From assembly GCA_038380795.1 (NCBI GenBank), contig CM076260.1, positions 9,130,033-9,194,032 of the forward strand: a stretch of DNA of 64,000 nt, given 5' to 3'. The notes beneath the pieces are model-generated. The model had not been told where the DNA came from, did no database searches, and saw only the letters and a list, made by a program, of their open reading frames with translations. The position numbers and the translations under genes are program-made. Each line of letters starts with the position of its first letter. Positions within the stretch are counted from its first letter, which is position 1. Source of the DNA: Pyrocephalus nanus. Taxonomy: Eukaryota; Chordata; Aves; Passeriformes; Tyrannidae. Shown here piece by piece: positions 50,401 to 63,680 of the stretch.

Positions 50401-52944
50401 TTTCTTTTTCTATCAATATATGCAACACAGAAGTGTTATTGTAATATAGATTAAAAAACTGAATCCCTTTGCATATAGTCTCTTCCAATCAATAATCCTT
50501 CTGGAGGTTTGGAAGCAGATTTCAGTTCAGATTACAGTTTTAGAGAAAAACTCATGGAGGTTTTCATGATATTGAAGGTAGCTCAAACTACAATGAAAAC
50601 TTGCTTTCTTTTATGACAAAATCAATTCACTGCAAACAATATATAGCACATATGTGAAGTCTGTTTATATAACATTTTCTTAGTGCTATCAGGCTTCCAC
50701 ACATTCAGAAGAAAAGGAGGAAATTGTAAAGTATAAGACACTTCAAGTTTGGGATGATTGATTTTTTTATTTTTATTTTTTTTTCTCTTTTTAGGTTCAT
50801 AAAAAGTGCCTTCATAAATAGTCAAAGGGCAGAATGAGTGTAACTAAGTATGCTAATTGCATTGCTGGTTTCACTGCATTTCACCAGGGAACAAAGCAAT
50901 GATAAAAATGGCATAAAACAATGGGACCAGGAAAAGAGACAAATAAAATACCATGACAGTCTGAAAGAGCCGCTATAGCAGAAGGAAATAATTCACTGAA
51001 AAGTTGATGCTGAAAAGAAACAGAAATGTGTGGGCTGAATTGATGGGCATCCTTTCTCCATTTAGCAAAGCAGAGTTCAGCTGGAGTAAATTGAGTGCAG
51101 ACTGTAATGTCAGAGCCATGCAAAAAAGAAATGTCTCAAATGCATAGTTGTCTTCTGTGGGTCCACAATCCTCTTTTTTTTCTCCACTTTTAGCTTTGAT
51201 TGCCCCTTTATTATTTCATTGGTTTGGTGTTTTAATTGACATGAATGTGGAAGCGAGGCCAATAGGAAGCTAATTTTTTTCTGAAGTGTAGAGTACAAGA
51301 TTTTTGGAAAAAAATGGTATTTTCTGCTAGGATTTACTGCTGTAGGTGGGCTGTCAGTAGACTGCTAGATAACTAGGATCTTCGGCATCTAATTTAGATA
51401 CCTGAGCTTAAGCAACAAGAACTTTCTTTGTAAACCTCCAAAGGGACCCATTTTTCTCTATACAGCTAAAATGAAAGACTCTGGGAAATTGGATGGACAA
51501 GCCTAGCAATAGGAGTGTTGGCTGTATGTTAACTGGTATTCTGGCATGTTTTAAGGGAAAATCAGCATGGTAAAGAACGAAAAGACATTTCACATGTTCT
51601 GAAACATGCACCAACCTGTATAAACTTTATATTTGACGAAATGATTTTTTCCAAGAAAAATCATTAAGTTCAAGAAACAACTATGAAAAAATAGGATTTT
51701 AGCAGCACAGTTCTGGTTTGCTACATCAGACAGTATAGAAATATAATTTATTAGAAATCAACGCACATAGCACTTGTAGCATCTTTCCAAGGCTTTAGGA
51801 ATTTCAGGGCACATAAACACAGGCCACCAAAAGCTCCTAAGGCTAAATGTATGGATCAGATGTTCCAAAACTCTCTGCCAATAGGATCACTATTCTTAAA
51901 AAAGTTGTAAGGAATTAATGTGGTTGCTTAGATTCTCACAAGGAAACTGCAAAGCCTCATTACTAGTTGATGGGAGATTAATGTTGTGGAAAAAAGAGAG
52001 ACTTCATGGAATTATTTATTAGCTTGCATGAGACATCTCTGAGATGGAATGAGAATACAAAAGGGGTTAAAGACTGCTGCAAAGTCTCCTACTGAGATAA
52101 CTTGTTATACAAAAGGGTAAGTGCTAAAAAGCTTTCAAGCACTGCCTCACCTGACAAGGTTGGGAAAGTAGGTATTATCTGAAAGGCAGACCATACTTTT
52201 CAGAAAGAGGATGATTCTTTTTTGGCTTGCAAATGTCTACCTATCAGACAGGAGGAGATTTAAATGGGAGTGTTCATCTGTCTGCTGCTGAGACAGACTT
52301 ACTGGGAACAATTTTAACAGCGAGCAAAAAAATTCTGTGAAAAAGATAGATAAAGCAGCATGAGTTCATCTTTTTTTTCCATTACAGAAGGTCTCATATC
52401 CTTGTCTCTCCTCTTCCCCCAAAAAATAAATATTAAAAAACTTCTGAAGATAATTTTTCATCATCATCAGTAGGAACTGCTGGATTCATTCTAGTTTTAA
52501 GGCCAGGATACTTATTAAACTTCCCTTATTAAACCCATGGGATTAGAGCCTTTAGGTCAGGTCATTAACTTTAATTTCAGACCAGCAGCTCACAGGAGCA
52601 GCTAGTAACTAGACTGTGGGCTTAGATTCTTCTGTTTGGAGCTTTGTAATACACAAGAAGAAGCAGTGCAACCCTCTGGGATAAAATTAAGTATTTATGG
52701 AATCACACACTATACACCGAGTTTTCTGATGTCCTGCTTCCATATCAAGCTATGGAAATTTGCTACTGCCCTAAGGGCTTAGGTTACTCCAGGAAGTATT
52801 AATTAAAACATAGGAAATTTCAAAAGGTAGGGGAGCAGCCTGAGCACATGGGACAAGTCTGAAAGTGGTGGGTTCATGACTTATGCTGGGTTGTGTCAGA
52901 ACTGTATCTTCTCTGCTTAGATAACAATATTTTAGGTGTTACAT
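47401..52944. other. Unique AT-rich non-coding DNA
   Basis: About 5.5 kb with no supported gene. The left part (47840-48060) may carry further faint ancient CR1 sequence. A repeat-free stretch at 50210-50470 looks less AT-simple than its surroundings. T-rich runs occur near 50761-50792. Open frames do not exceed 92 codons. Confidence 0.5.
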
Positions 52945-53311
52945 GACAAAATAGTTGAGGTTAGCAAGAACTGGACACAGTATTCTTGCTGTTGCCCCAC
53001 TGGTGCCAAATAGAGCTGAAGGATCATCTCTTGACCTTTTGCTGTGCTTTGTTAGATCAGGGTCATCTTGCTGTCCATCAGGACGTCAACGTTTTGCTCA
53101 GGAAGTTGCTTTCCAGCCAGTCAGCCCCCAGCATGTACTGGTGCATGGATTTAACCCTCCTGAGATACAGGGCTTTGTATTACCCCATATTTGAAAGATT
53201 CCTCTCTGCCCATTTCTCCAGCCCATCAAGGTCTCTCTGAAGGAGACACAACCATCTGGTGTATCACCCAGTTCCCTCAGCTTTGGTCAGCTACAAACTG
53301 GCTGAGGATAC
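52945..53311 (-). mobile_element. CR1: CR1 LINE fragment, ORF2 reverse-transcriptase C-terminal half (minus strand)
   Basis: From the right end inward on the minus strand, the order matches CR1 ORF2. A decayed catalytic box SQFVADQS stands in place of SKFADDTKL (near 53311-53281). It is followed by a DLDGLEKW-like segment, then nucleotides equivalent to the MHQYMLGAD block, and a LVDSKM-like segment. The left end reads GAACTGGACACAGTATTC, the usual CR1 motif for the VQFW block in reverse. The terminal CR1 3' part is missing, so it is an internal fragment. Plus-strand open frames here (79 and 84 codons) are shadows. Confidence 0.82.
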
Positions 53312-56300
53312 ATTCCATCTGCCTGCCTTTTCCCAGTAAGGGTATGTGAGATGAACTCCATTCTATGTGTGCATGTGTTTACAGCATCCACCTTAATGTG
53401 ACCCTGAACTCAATGCAGATACATAGCTCGCTGTAATGTAAATTAATAAAATAGTAAGAATAACCATGTTCATCAAGTCTTCCTTACCCCTCAGAAAATC
53501 ATGAAAGCCACCATCAGGGCTGAGGAATGACAGCCAAATATCAAGAAAAGGAGAGAAAGATAAAAAAAAAAAAATCAGGTTGGAAGAAAAAGAGAATTCC
53601 TATAGAAATGAAAACAGGTCAGCAAAAAACTCAGGAACTCAAAACCATTAATAAAGAGTATGAAGCCAAAATCGATTTGCTAAATCGCACAAACCTTGTG
53701 TAGACCCATTTGTTCAAAGTTGAAGTGGTTAAATTTGACTTAGCCTAATTCATTTATAGTATGTATTAAATGAAACAAAATTAAGGTCTTCTTTACTTCT
53801 AACAAGTCTGTCAACAGAGGGATTTAATGCAGCTGAAGTGTGAACTTTAACATTTAATTTGGATTGACTTTCCTAAATGTCCCATTGCAGAAGAGTCCTA
53901 TTAGCTTTCACAGTGGCAAAAATTAAAAACAGAAAACAGGCAATGGATGTGAGCCAGGTAATGGTAAAAAGTAATTAAATTAAGACAAAGAATCTTTCCA
54001 GAAGGAATTATGAGGAGCCACAGATTATAGCCAAGAGGTGATCAAAGCTGTTTGCCAGCATACAGAAAAAGGGCCAGGAACAGATGAAGAGTAATCATAA
54101 AACAGATCAGATACTGTCAGTTAGAGACTGGCATTGCAGAAGATCTGGAGCACATGAAAAGATACAGAATTACTGTTTTTAAATGCCCAGATGGAACTGG
54201 CAAAAAGGCAGAGAAAAAAAACGAGCTAGACTACTACAAATAATCAAAGAAATGGAAGAAGTTTTAAAAAACCCAGAAGATTCTCTTAGCTTTAAAAAAA
54301 AAAAAAAAATTATAAGCAGAAGTGCCAAAATTGGAAACTGGAAGACCAATTACCTTTTAGAAGGGAAAGAAAATTTAGTTATAAGTAATAATGACTCTGA
54401 GGGCTTTCACTTTTATTTCAAGGCACAATGAAAAGACACTGATACTCATATCACTACTCAGGTGATACAGTTATATGGTATCTCTAAGGGAAATGGTGAC
54501 TGATCCATATATGCTTGTTACATACTTCTAACAAGCAACAGAGACTTGTGATTTACACAGATTCCAAAATAAAGGAAATTCTTAACCAAACTAACCATAT
54601 AGCACCATAAGTATATGCTTTGACTTCTAGAATGGTTCTCTGTACCTGTACAGAAAGACTCTTTATGAAAAATTACAACTTCACCTGTTCTCCAGATGGG
54701 TCACGCCAACTGAAAAGTGACGATAGATCTCCTCTGATGAGTTTTGCTATCATCTCTTGTGCCTTTTTGCAAACAGCACAGGGAAAGATGGACCAACCAG
54801 CCGACACACAGATTGGCCTCTTTCTATGACAAGAAGCCAAATGGAACAACTGCCTTTTCTTACTCTCCAGAGTGAAATAATTTTTTGAAAAGAGTAACTC
54901 TCTGATCCTTTTTTTCCTCACTAATTTGCAAAGCTTTAACATAGACCTGAATGAAGCAGAGCTAAATCAAGTAGATAAACAAGTTCCATAAAACACCTGC
55001 CTTCTCCTCCTTACCTTACATGCTCAAGTCCACAGCAAGAGAAGAACCAAGTTCAGCCTGGAGACTCCTTGGCAGCAGAGCACAGCAAGCTGTACAAAAA
55101 TCTCAGACTTTAGTGAAACGGCAGTGAAGCCCACTGAACAGTACAAAAGATCAAATATGAAGGAAATTAACTTAAATGAATTCTTAGTGTTTGGCTTAGA
55201 ACTACCCCAGAAGAGCACAGCACAGACGGAATTTGAGAAAAGCTTAATTTGAGCTCTCTGTCCAAGACAATTTTGCCTGTGTTCCCAGTTTAGCTGAGAG
55301 CCTGGATTGCCATTTATGAGGCATAGGCTATATGTAAGTATATTTTCTCTACCCGCCACTAGAGTGCCAGAAGAAATACAGTTTGTAACCAAATTTATGC
55401 CAATACCTGCTCTAAGAGCCCTCATCTGTTACCTTGCTAAAATTCCACACTTCAAAGTAGGGACTAAATCTAAGCATATGCAACGTAGCCTTGCCTAAAT
55501 TAATTTACAGCAAAAAGATTTATTTATTTCCTGCCCTTGGTATAGTCTGATTGGCTTTTGTGACAGCTGTAAAAGGAAAGCTGCTAAGAGAGACAATCAC
55601 ATCCAACAAAGAACATGCTAATGAAATCAGGCTTTCTAAAGGGAAGTGATTTTGACAGATTAGAAATTATAGCTTTGTATGGATACTACCCAAGTTGTCA
55701 GCCCTTCTTCCCACAGTAGCAGCAGGCTCTGTTCAATTTGAGGAACACTCTGTCTGCTCATCATGTTATATAAAATCAACCTCTAGCCATATCTGGGTGA
55801 TTTCCTACAGTGAAAAACTCTGAAACAGAAGGTAAAAATTCCCCATTTGGCATCTTAATCTTCTATTAATGATGCAACCTGTACTGTACCATCTGAAAAA
55901 CATGAATCAACAATGAGCCCACCCTTCCACAAATAGAACTCTCTGCCCTATAATGTGGTGATCTTTCTCCTTCTAATTGCATCTTACAGATTTTTAAAAG
56001 GCACTTTAGTCCTTAAGTGTAAAATTTGCATTCAAACTATTGTACAAAGAAACACTAACAATGATTTTGAAGCAATTTCTGCTAAAAAAGAGCACAGACT
56101 TCTGATCAGACACCATCGGAGAAGATGGAAGTGTACATGGAGCATTTTTCTTATCTCATTAGCAACCATTAGAAACCCTCAGGGGGAACATAATGACCAG
56201 TGGAAAAAGGGCAGAGCAGACTTCAGTGAACAAAACAGATGTTTAGTGCATATAGATATTATCCAACACCAGCATCAAACTAGTGAGTTTAGCCATTTAG

Positions 56301-59300
56301 GGCATCTCCTAGGAAACCATCAGATAACATTAAAAGATATTGACTAACATAAAAAGAGCTGCAGGGGAAACGGTGTATATTTGATAGAAATGGGATGTGC
56401 TTCTAAATGCAACAGTTCTAATTTCTGCTGAGGAAAAAAAAAGGATCTATTTTTCTAGATGCATATTGTGATTTTGGTTAAAGAGCTTAAAATTTGCTGT
56501 ATGTTACCATGTCTTGACACTGCAGTCTTTAACTAAGCAATGTATAAAATGCAGTGCAAAAGCAAATCACAAAGTGAGAGAATACAAAAAATTTATCTTA
56601 AATAACTTTCCAACTTGTACAGCATATAACATTGTTTTGTTTTTCTTGATATTATTTTCTTTTCCCTGCCAGTTCTTCCTGGCTGAAATTTTCCACGTAG
56701 ACTGAAAGCTATAAAACTGGCAAAGGTATTGGGCACTTCATTTCTTTTATGGTCCTTTGAGGAAAACTTCTTTGCACATTATGCCAAAAAATACCACTTT
56801 AATCGACCAGGACCAACTGGCAGTGTGTCCATCACACCATGTGAAATGTTCTCGCTCATAACTGCAGCATTTCACCTCTGTGTTTTGTCCAGGAAGAGAA
56901 GGCATTTGATTCACTGACATTTTCCTTTCCTCTATCCAATTTCGTGTCTGATCAACAATGTTTATTGCCTGGTGGTTTCTTTTTAGAGTGCTAAGGACAC
57001 CTTTTCCACTGTGATTACTGTTTTGCCTTCTCTGCAAGTCATCAAGTAGAAAGGTTAGCTCCGAATTTTGCTAATGAGAACTTTGCTGATCTGTTCAAGT
57101 TGGCTGATACGCCTTTTGGGCATGACCAATCAGAGCATAAAGTGTCAGGAGATTTGCTGTCTCTCTACAACCCTGGCAAATGTCTTCCTGCAGTCTACCA
57201 GAGCATTAATTCTCTGCCCAGTTCCATATATCTGTGGCAAGGGATAGTGGCACATACTCACCTCTAGATAAATCACAAACTATCCATGCATACTGTGTTC
57301 CTTCTTCAGTTTGGTACATTTGCTTAATGTGTTTGGGTCAAGTTGTATCATCAGTTTAGCTTAATTCATAAAATAAGGAGGAAGGCCATAATTTAAATGC
57401 AGGGACAGAGTATGAAGAAGGAAAACACTTCATGAACACTGATGTTTTATTTTTTCTGAATTGAGGCTAATCTAATATACACAATGTTCTTTACAGTACA
57501 TCTGCATTGGATCAATAATGGCAGTTTTAAAGGCAACCAACCCTGCCCCTGCATGCCATGGTGTTAAGCTTGGTAGAGAGTTAGGGAGAACTGAGGAGCA
57601 AAAACAGATCCAGTGCTGAAAAAATATGCCCTCTTAATTCTATAAAATGTATGGCTGCTCCAGTTTTCCTCAGCTCCCATTTAATACCCCTGTATATATT
57701 CTATGCTTTCCCGGGAGGCTGTGCACATTAGTGTGCAGAGTATCAGCACAGCACCAACACACTGCTTAGGTGTCCCTATTTTGGGAGGTGATTGTCATCT
57801 GGTTAACTCCAGGATCAGAGATTTATGAAAGGACAAAGATCTGCCGCCTTCTAATTTGACCCAGGGGACTCTGTTATATAACAGACATGCTATCAAAAAA
57901 CTTCTGTGAAACATAAACCTTGCTGAACTTCTTTTGATGTTTGTATTTTATTTTCCAGATGGAGCACTGCCAAATAACAGCTGCATAGACAGTTAAGCTT
58001 GATCATTTACAGAAGTGCAAAGGGTTTGATTGATCAGCTTAGATGTCAGCAATTTTGTAATATGCTTGGGCACCAAAGGAGCAGAGCAGGTTGGGAAATG
58101 TAAAGGGAAAAAAATATTGTGTATTCTGATTGTGTCCTTCTCACAAAATTACAAGCATTTTCAACAACAAAGTAATTCACTTCGTCCAATAGACTGCCCA
58201 CAAGTTCAGGGCAATAAAAATGAAGAGCATCTTTAGCTGACAATTTAAGCTCAAATCGTTTTTGACTGGCAAGGTGTGGTATCATTCAGAAGAATTGATA
58301 CTATAGTAGTAGCTTCAAATTATGGGGTTATAGTGTGTCTGCTCAACATGCAGCTCTTATCAGTGGAGATAGGAAAGAAATAGTAATAAATGCTTTCTGT
58401 AAGCTCTACAGCTAATTAAGGATAAGACTTTGTATACACATTTATATTTAGGAGGAAAGAATAAAAATTAAAATGGAAGATTTTGATTGACATGAGTACA
58501 TCCTGAAATTCTCCTTTCAGGCACCATTTTCCTATTCAATCTTCTGCACAATTTTTTTTGAGAGAGATCTGGGGGAAAAATGCATCTCCCTTTCAGCAAA
58601 GGAAATTTGAAACAATGTCATTTTCTGAAAATGGTGGTTTACTGAAATTACACGTTTCTGTTAAGCCAACCCATTCCATCCCCTATCCAAAAATAATTCA
58701 AGGCAGGTTGTTGTGTCAGCAGTTGTCCATCTTTGTCATCAAACGTCAGGGCTGAGATAACCACTAATGTCCTTCTCTAGCTAATGAGTATAAAGGGCAT
58801 TAGAAGCAGAGACTAAAACTCAGTATTATGGAAATAAAAAAGTAAAATCCCTTCCTAGGTTTCCTTGAGCAGCAGAAGTGTTAGCTCACTCTGTAATGAG
58901 CTTCTCACCCCAACAGAGCTAAATAATAGTCCAATAACTGTAACCTAGAAATCCATCCAATTTTAAGAGTTAATTAAATATTACAATAAATCAAGCAAAA
59001 AGAACTACATTGGAAAATCCCAAGTATTTTAAACAGAAATGGTCCACTAATACGAGAATGCACATCTAACAAGTCAGAAACATGTGAGATTAGAAATCCC
59101 TGTATGAAGATGGATGAGTTAAAAGTAAGACCTAAGCAGTACTCTGACCATGGTTAGTTCACCCAAAAACTACCTTTTATCATTCTCAAGAGAAGGTTTG
59201 TGGACTAAAATAATTGAATATACAGCCTCTAAAATGATTGTTTCACATCACAAAACGTGGTCTTAACTGATAACCTTTACTTACTGGAACACTCAACACA

Positions 59301-61061
59301 AATTCACCCAACAATCCCCACTGGATAGCAGGAACACGAGAATGATACACACAGGAATACATTTTGTATTATATTCTGAGAACTGGCTTTTCCCCAGTTA
59401 CTATTGAAATGATTGTATTGCTTATCCAAATGATGTGTCCTTTAAATCAGAAAGAAAAAAATTTTCACAATTACCATCTCAAGATTCAACATCAAAACTA
59501 TCAGCCACTTCTCTTTAACTGAGTATCTTTTAAGAAAGGACACACACAGACATTGATTAATTAGCTCAATGCTTTCATAATACCAAAAGTGTTTTTTTCT
59601 TAGTTCTTCTTTTGTGCATTTTTAATTATGTATTTTCCATCCTGAAAGTTCATTTCTTTTCTTTAGTATTAATTTTCTTGTGTCTGTGTAAGATACGGAG
59701 GTTGACAGACTCCTCACCATAAATCCCTAATCAGGTTTAATAGTTTAATGCTGCACAGCAACAAGGTTGTATTAAAGCAATTGACCCTTCAGATCAGCTG
59801 ATTCCATGGAAATTAGAACAGCACTCCTTTACTCCTTCCCCCTCCCACATGTCTCACCTAAGCACAGCCACCTCAAAAGTAGGCATTGATTCTGGAGTTG
59901 GGACCCCTCTAGAGTGAATAGCAAGAAATAGGCACAATTTATCTTACAATACTTATCTCAGGATAGGGTCGATTACCCTCTGCACTGCCTACATCTCTCC
60001 ATTGACTTCACAGGAAGCTTAAAAGAATTTGCTTAGAGAAGACATCTAACTTTTAGATGGATATGGTTAATCGAGGTGAATCCTTCCTGGATGTCAATAT
60101 ATGATTGCTACAATGCTGCCTGTCTTATCCGAAATGCCACCTCCATCTTCATTGTCATAGATGGCTCTGACTGTAAAGTGCAGATCAAAAGATACAGCAG
60201 ATTAGGATGGGTTTCCTTTTTAATGGGGATTTGCCTGAGAGATACTGTGATTACTGTATCTATACAAGTAGTGTTAAAGATACACTTGTGCACTATTAAC
60301 AGGAGATCTAACTCAGAGTGTCTCCTAAAAAAAATACATTTATTCACTGTTCGGCATCATCTCCACTATATTCCAGAGCTTGGCATTTTTATTGTATTAA
60401 TGTTTATATTTTATCCATGATATTTCTTCTCATAAACAAACTACCAGCCAAATGCTACTTGGCTGATCTCACCAGAGCTTGACTATGTCTGGCTTTTAAT
60501 CACAGTTTCACCATCTCTCTGAAAACATCCTTGGTCTTCTGGGTAACACAAGCCCTGTGGCAAGCTAACCTATTCTGAGGAAAGGTCAGCTAACTGTTGA
60601 AGCAAAGCACGAGAAGAGCAAAGTGCGCCGCACAGCTGAGAGCTGTGAAGTTGCCAGGAGGCTGGGGAGCTCATGCAAAGAAACTCCCTGCCTTCCATGC
60701 TACTCTGAGCTCAGGTCTCAGGATTTTTAAACCTTCAGACACTATCCTCACTTTGAATAGCAAACGGGAATCAATTTATCTGTCAGCTGGAGAAAGCACT
60801 CAATGTGTGAGACAAATGGGGATTTCGTTCTGGGGCCCAGGGGTGGGAGGCAGTTGCCTGAGACAACTTCAGGAGACAACTGCATAAATAATGCCAAGCT
60901 CCTTTTCCCCTACCGTATTTCTGGGTTTGCCAAGGAAGTTATCAAGGCAAGTTTGACAGCAATCACAAAGCTAGGCCAGTGTACAGTCTTCCAGGGTGCA
61001 AAAAACTGGGAGACATAACATTTGAGAATACCTGAGGAGAACAACCTCAGGTCTCAATGAT
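53312..61061. other. Long unique AT-rich non-coding stretch
   Basis: About 7.7 kb with no supported gene. The longest frames (133 codons at 55024-55425 minus, 130 codons at 55955-56347 plus, 114 codons at 60076-60420 plus) have no recognisable domain. A motif-rich repeat-free stretch lies at about 55490-55680, and a slightly GC-richer patch with rare CpGs at about 60590-60900. A12 and A13 runs occur at about 53562 and 54295. Confidence 0.5.
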
Positions 61062-61340
61062 CTTTATGGGCTGATAATGATAGGACAAGGGGCAATGGAT
61101 TTAAACTGAAAGAGAAGAGATTTAGATTAGATGTTAGGGAGAAATTCTGTACTGTGTGAGTGGTGAGGCACTGAAACAGGTTGTCCAGAGTAGTTGTGGA
61201 TGCCCCATGCCTGGAAGTGTTCAAGGCCTGGTTGGATGGGGTTTTGAGGAATCTAGTCATGTGGAAGGCATCCCTGCCCATTGAGAGGGGATGGAATTAG
61301 TCCCTTTCAACTCAAACTATTTTATGATTCTATGGTTGTA
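61062..61340 (+). mobile_element. CR1: CR1 LINE, end of ORF2 plus 3' UTR
   Basis: The plus-strand frame from about 61078 reads DRTRGNGFKLKEKRFRLDV and EKFCTV, then VVVDAPCLEVFKAWLDGVLRNLV. This is the C-terminal end of CR1 ORF2 and is interrupted by two in-frame TGA codons. The 3' UTR follows: GGAAGGCATCCCTGCCCATT, a shortened GATGGAATTAGTCCCTTTC, then TCAAACTATTTTATGATTCT and ATGG as the tail. 5'-truncated and inactive. The minus-strand open frame at 61054-61281 is its shadow. Confidence 0.93.
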
Positions 61341-63234
61341 TAATCTTTCCAAGAATACCAAGATTCTGCCTAGGAAGAATCTTGCTCTGCTCTGCAGTGA
61401 CCAGGGCTCCATGAACCAGCTCTGGCTGCAGTAAATCCACTCAGCTCCAGCAAGCCTTTTGCAACAGCCAAGCCCCAGCAGTATGACAGGGATAAAGAAA
61501 CTGTCAGAAAGCCATTTTGATGGCCAACACTTTATTCTCTGACACAATACAGTTGTAAGTCATACAGGAATTTCACAGTATGGAATAGTAATATGCACAA
61601 GGTAAAAACTCTAAGTCATTAGCAGTATAATTTATTAGCTAAGTTGTGCCAATGCCTATCAATCAGGCTTTAAGGTTGATTCCAGAGAGGTTTTTGATTT
61701 TCCTCATATTGCTTTGCTTTTCTTCTTCCATGGCAGCATTAGCAGGCGACAGTTACATTATATATCTACTCAGTGCTCTGGTGAGAGACCATTATGTTCA
61801 CAGATCATTACTGACATCCTGACATTTGTCATCTCCTTTCATAGCAGTTAAATCTTGCTTTATCTGTAAATGTCACCACGTCATTTATTCATGAAAAGGG
61901 GTCACATTCCCAAAATAGTACACTCAGGTTATAAAAGGGAAGTTGGTTTTATTCACTGTGGTAATCCTTGGACAAACTTCACTGCTGCTAAGTACTGACA
62001 TTTTTCCCCATGCAGTTGTTTACATCCCCACATACAGATTTCAGGTTTGATTTTTTGAAAATAAAACCCTAACAGAAAGACAAATGATCTGGATGAGAAA
62101 AGTAAGCGCTTATTTTTTCGCTTCCTACGTTTAATCCACATGGATTTACCAGCACTGAATTTACTGTTGTGAAGCATAATTTTAATTTGACATCGTACTG
62201 GCTGAGAACCCACTGGCTGTCTATTTTTACTAAGGCTTTGGCATGTAGTTCTCAGCTGGACTGTATTACAAACTCACAAAAACATAGCTTAAATAATCCT
62301 TGATAATAATACTTTATTTTTTCATCTTCAAATGTCTTGAAAGTTTAATTAATAAAAGTCCAGGCCCACTCTGTGAGATATATGGACATACTTGTCTAAA
62401 AGGTAGTGGAAAGAAATAGAAGCTGAGGCAAGCAGGATGCCTAAAGCACTCTTACTATGATCTTGGAAGAAATTAATTAAACCCACATGCAGAGCCTGAA
62501 TTCAGGAGGATAGAGACTCCCTCTTACACTGTTTATACACCAACATGCATCTTTCCTTCAGCAGCATTACCTTTATCACCATTCCTCCCTATTGTACCTC
62601 TTTATACATTAACATTTTAGTGGATGCCTTGAGATGCTTGTGTTTTCTTGATACTTATGAATTTCACTTTGAAGTTCTTGATCAGTTTTCCCTCACACCC
62701 ATCTTAACAGCCAGGTATGTCATGTGGAGCACCATTTTACTCAGGTTATCATTGTAGCATTAGCATTATTTCTGGAAAAAATTGGCTGTGGACAAATTTT
62801 AAGGCCAGATTCTAAGATAGAATGAATTATCTTAACAGTTGGGATCCATATGTATATTTATATATGTATATACATATTTATATATGTATATACATATAGT
62901 TATCTAGTGATCTGCCATCTTGAGGTTTTCTACAGTGATAAAAACATAGCAGCTCACTTCCCTACAGTAATTTCCAAATCATTTTATAAGCCGTATGAAG
63001 TATATGCAGCAATTACTTTTCGCACCACTCACAGCAGCTGCTTTATGAGCTCAGCAAAGCTCCACAATAGCTGAAGGTAGAAAATAATAAAAACTGAGGC
63101 CTGAGTTTACCAGGGGGCTAAAAGGGCTGCATCTCCTCCATTAATGTTGCCCCCTGAAGCATATAATCAACAGCTGGATCCATTTCTGAAATTGTCACAT
63201 CTCTTTGAAAATAAAGAGAATAATTTAAGTAAAC
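61341..63234. other. Unique AT-rich non-coding DNA
   Basis: About 1.9 kb with no gene supported. It holds the palindromic AT repeat at 62848-62897. Open frames stay at or below 86 codons and have no recognisable family. Confidence 0.5.
62848..62897. repeat. AT-rich tandem duplication with nested palindromes
   Basis: The 20-base unit TTTATATATGTATATACATA occurs twice in perfect tandem (62857-62876, 62877-62896). Each copy holds the 14-base perfect palindrome TATGTATATACATA. The open frame over it (Y/I-rich) is compositional. Confidence 0.93.
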
Positions 63235-63680
63235 TGAACAGTATCACAGAAATGCAGAATAATTCAGACTGGGAGAGACCTCTGGAGGTCATCTTTGCTG
63301 CGAGCAAAGCCACAGCAGATTTGGTTACAGGACTTTGTCCAGTTGAGTTTTTAATATCTCTAGAGAGCATCAACAACTTCTTTTGCAGGCTTTGACAGCC
63401 CCCACGGTAGAAAAAAATCATTCCTCATATCTATTCTGAATGTCCTGAGTTCCAGCTCTTGAACTTTGCACTTCACCTTCTTGCCATGCATCTCTGAGGA
63501 TGCTCCAGAGCCTCCTCTGAACAGACATATCTCTCTTAGACACTCCTCACGCTCCAGCCAGACCAACAGTGTCCTTCACTGGACTTGCTCCAGTTTGTCC
63601 CTGTCATTCTTTTATTGGGATTTTTTAAAGAGCACCATCTGTGGGTGCTGTCTGAGCTGCGACTGCAAAAATATCAAATC
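63235..63680 (-). mobile_element. CR1: CR1 LINE, 3' region (minus strand)
   Basis: The left edge carries the reversed CR1 tail and UTR (ATCACAGAAATGCAGAATAA, then GGGAGAGACCTCTGGAGG). This matches the CR1 subgroup whose 3' end reads GACCTCCAGAGGTCCCTTCC. To the right follow reversed ORF2 C-terminal landmarks: AAAAAATCATTCCTCATATC, CCTCTGAACAGACATATCTC and CCAGACCAACAGTGTCC, then CACTGGACTTGCTCCAG. Similarity ends near 63680. It is a 5'-truncated, diverged copy of about 445 bp with an intact-order 3' end. Confidence 0.8.

Noticed and set aside
55024..55425. 133-codon minus-strand open frame
   Set aside because: No recognisable domain, no splice or promoter context, and length within chance for 64 kb of six frames.
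57930..57990. Good 3' splice-site-like TTTTCCAG followed by ATGGAGCACTGCC
   Set aside because: The frame stops after nine codons and no partner exon was found.
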